A stretch of DNA of 64,000 nucleotides from Inia geoffrensis (Eukaryota; Chordata; Mammalia; Artiodactyla; Iniidae): contig CM070903.1 in NCBI GenBank assembly GCA_036417435.1, positions 79,229,501 through 79,293,500 of the forward strand. Reading direction: 5' to 3'. Below, in pieces: positions 61,834 to 64,000 of this stretch (positions are counted from its first letter, which is position 1; the number at the start of each line of letters is the position of its first letter). The position numbers and the translations under genes are program-made. The notes under the pieces are model-generated. The model did no database searches and was not told the DNA's origin. It saw nothing but the letters and a program-made list of their open reading frames with translations.

Positions 61834-64000
61834 GAGCCCAGGTTTTCTGGCAAGAAAATGGAACTAAAAATCTATGAACAATTTCCTTTCTTTAGTGCCT
61901 CGCTCTCCAAGTATGAGACCAATCCCAGAGGCTGTATCATTCCAGCCTGGCGCATTGGAAAGGTGCTTGCTTGAGGCCTCTTCATTGCAACCCAAGGGTG
62001 GAAACTTAAGCCCTGCCTGTGATATCCTGCTCTCCTTCCCCTCCCTTCCAGACCCTTTCCTGTTCGGTAACAGCTTTCCCCAATCCAGCTCTGCTTGGGG
62101 GGAAAGAACTGGAAACTTGTGGAAACGGGGAAAGGGGAGGAACAGTGTTCTTATACCGTTTTTGATTTACCAATCCAAAGAATTTGCTAGCAAATTAAAT
62201 TCAAAAACTGTTTGAAGCCAGAGAACAGGTTATGGTTTTCAAGTAATTTTCACTCTTACGGGGAGTGACATGCCTTTTTATTCTTAATCTGACCATTTTT
62301 AAACAATTCTTATGTGACAATCATAAATGGCTGATTCCATATTGACAGTTATTAATAAATGCTACCAGAAGGTGAATGCTAAAGCATTATAACTTGTGTA
62401 TGGAATTTCTGGATTCTCAGGGTCCTGTGGTCCCAGGCATTTCATATATCTACATGTAGAACTGCATTTCTACAAAGGGCTAGTTATTAAAACATAACCC
62501 TATGCAGAAAAGAAAACCGGTCTAAGCAACAGAATGGAAATGAAGCCATGAAGATAACGCATATTACACACACTAGCAGACAGATATAAAAATCATGATA
62601 GAAATACACGAAATGACACAGGAGGGTAGAGAAATGCCGCCATGTTTCTTCATCAGTAGCCTCTATGTACATTAGCAGCATTTCAAGAGAAAATAGACAG
62701 CTGCTGCCTCTTGATCACATATCCCTTAAAGTTTTGAAAAACGCAGACTCATGTAAAGGTATTTTCTTTCACTGTGAGTATGCCGTACTCTCACATACAG
62801 CATGACTCTTTTACCTCTATAAAAGGCAGTCATTCCTACAAATACCTTCTCATCACAGTATTCATGCAATTTTTTTCCTTTTATGAGAAATAATCATTTC
62901 TTTCCACTTTACTTCAACTTCATACTCTTCTTACAGTTACTTCTAAATCAACTTTCACTTCTACCTTTTTTTGCTTACACACACAGAGATCCCAGCCTGT
63001 TTATAAATGACTGCGTGTGAAATATCTCACGAACACAAAGTCAGATATGATATGACCGACAGATCTTTTTTTTAATGATCAAAACTGGACAACATTGGAT
63101 CAAATAGAAACAAGATAATCATACAAGTTACCTCCATTTTTTTTAAAAAAAAAAACATTGCTTAGTAACATTTTAAGCTAACTTTCAATATTAAAGCAAA
63201 AACAAGAAACTCAAGTTTCTCCACTGAAGACAAGCAAGCCTACTTGAATGTTTTAAAGGAAAATAGGCACTTCCTTTTCCTGCTTTAGATAACTTGATAT
63301 TTCCCCTGCTATATTTACATAGTTCAGGTGTCTAGACAATAGTGTGGTCAATATGTGATAGCGCTGGCCTTGCTTTGTTGTCTGTTGGGGACGCTTCCTT
63401 GTGCTGTCTGTCCGAGTACTATACACTTTGTTTTGATTTTTAAGGAGCTCTATTTGAGTACAACAGTCTACTTTTCCAAGCATTCACCTGCAAGCATTTT
63501 CATCTGAAACACTGAACTAGCTCTCTCCACACTGCATTCTCCCCCTCATCTGATTAGTGTCAACACAGCTGCCCTATTCTGAGGAATGTAAACTAATATT
63601 GTTGTTAGACCTCCCTCAACCTTAGGAAACTTCCTCAAAGCCTTACAGTCTCGTTAGGATTTTTTTCTTATCCCTTCAGAGATTTAAATCCCTGTGACAA
63701 ACGTGTTGAGGAGAGACCAGGGAGGCAAACACCAGTTCCATAAATAAAATCCTATATGCTATAATATACATTTACATGTATGCATGTATAAATATTTAAT
63801 AATGCATTGCTCCAAAATAACTTTGTCATCATACAGTGAAAGTCGAAGTCAATCACTAGACAATAGGGACTTGAGTGAAGTCCCCTCAGGATTTAAGTGG
63901 GTCTCTGGATTGACAGAATTCAAAATGAAGATGGCTTAAAAAAATCTCACCTGATTACTTAAAAAAAAAAAAAAAAAGCATCATTTGCTTTTAGGATGAA
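61834..64000 (-). other. TP63: TP63 upstream intron, right end of window
   Basis: No deltaN first exon, no repeat of note except poly(A) at 63961-63977. The nearby deltaN promoter is expected beyond the right edge. Confidence 0.5.

Overview
The window is non-repetitive and ancient-repeat mammalian DNA, AT-rich and without operons or compact genes. Eight tRNA-derived SINEs of the CHR (cetacean/hippo/ruminant) type, most of them little diverged and five with clear target-site duplications, together with artiodactyl-type L1 3' ends, point to a whale or dolphin. Toothed versus baleen whale cannot be decided from the sequence alone.

The only coding sequence I can support is one 255-bp internal exon on the minus strand at 44739-44993. 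It encodes 85 residues of p63, so the window is a slice of TP63, read right to left. The exon is the first one shared by the TA and deltaN isoforms (exon 4 in the usual numbering). Positions 44994-64000 are the upstream intron, where the deltaN promoter and first exon should lie further upstream; no deltaN first exon is present in the 19 kb shown, so it must be beyond the right edge. Positions 1-44738 are the first 44.7 kb of the downstream intron, which carries on past the left edge before the DNA-binding-domain exons.

The most notable signal is at about 24198-24250, 20.5 kb downstream of the exon, where human TP63 carries the intronic microRNA mir-944 in the same orientation. The 5' arm is recognisable (18 of 20 bases against the remembered human sequence), but the loop and the second half of the mature 3p arm are missing, so the hairpin cannot form. 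This looks like an eroded or never-completed mir-944 locus in this lineage.

Layout of the rest: 1-2440, an old L1 in the same orientation as TP63 with a Tigger/MER2 element inside it; 4390-7700, L2 and MIR fragments; 11280-13130, a GC-rich block that may be regulatory; 12000-15100, MIRs and long TA and CA microsatellites; 16668-16880, a palindromic DNA-transposon relic; 19971-22835, three SINEs and an L1 end; 25690-26560, a head-to-head L2 pair; 28560-31100, moderately GC-rich intron, then L2, CR1-like and MIR; 36619-42712, SINEs, including a young SINE nested in the tail of an older one; 51842-53183, a 5'-truncated L1 with target-site duplications and a frameshifted ORF2; 53330-54020, an L2 split by a SINE; 58590-60660, L2 and a second short L1 end. 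All other open frames appear to be chance or repeat-derived. Names of old repeats rest on remembered consensus sequences, and their edges are approximate.
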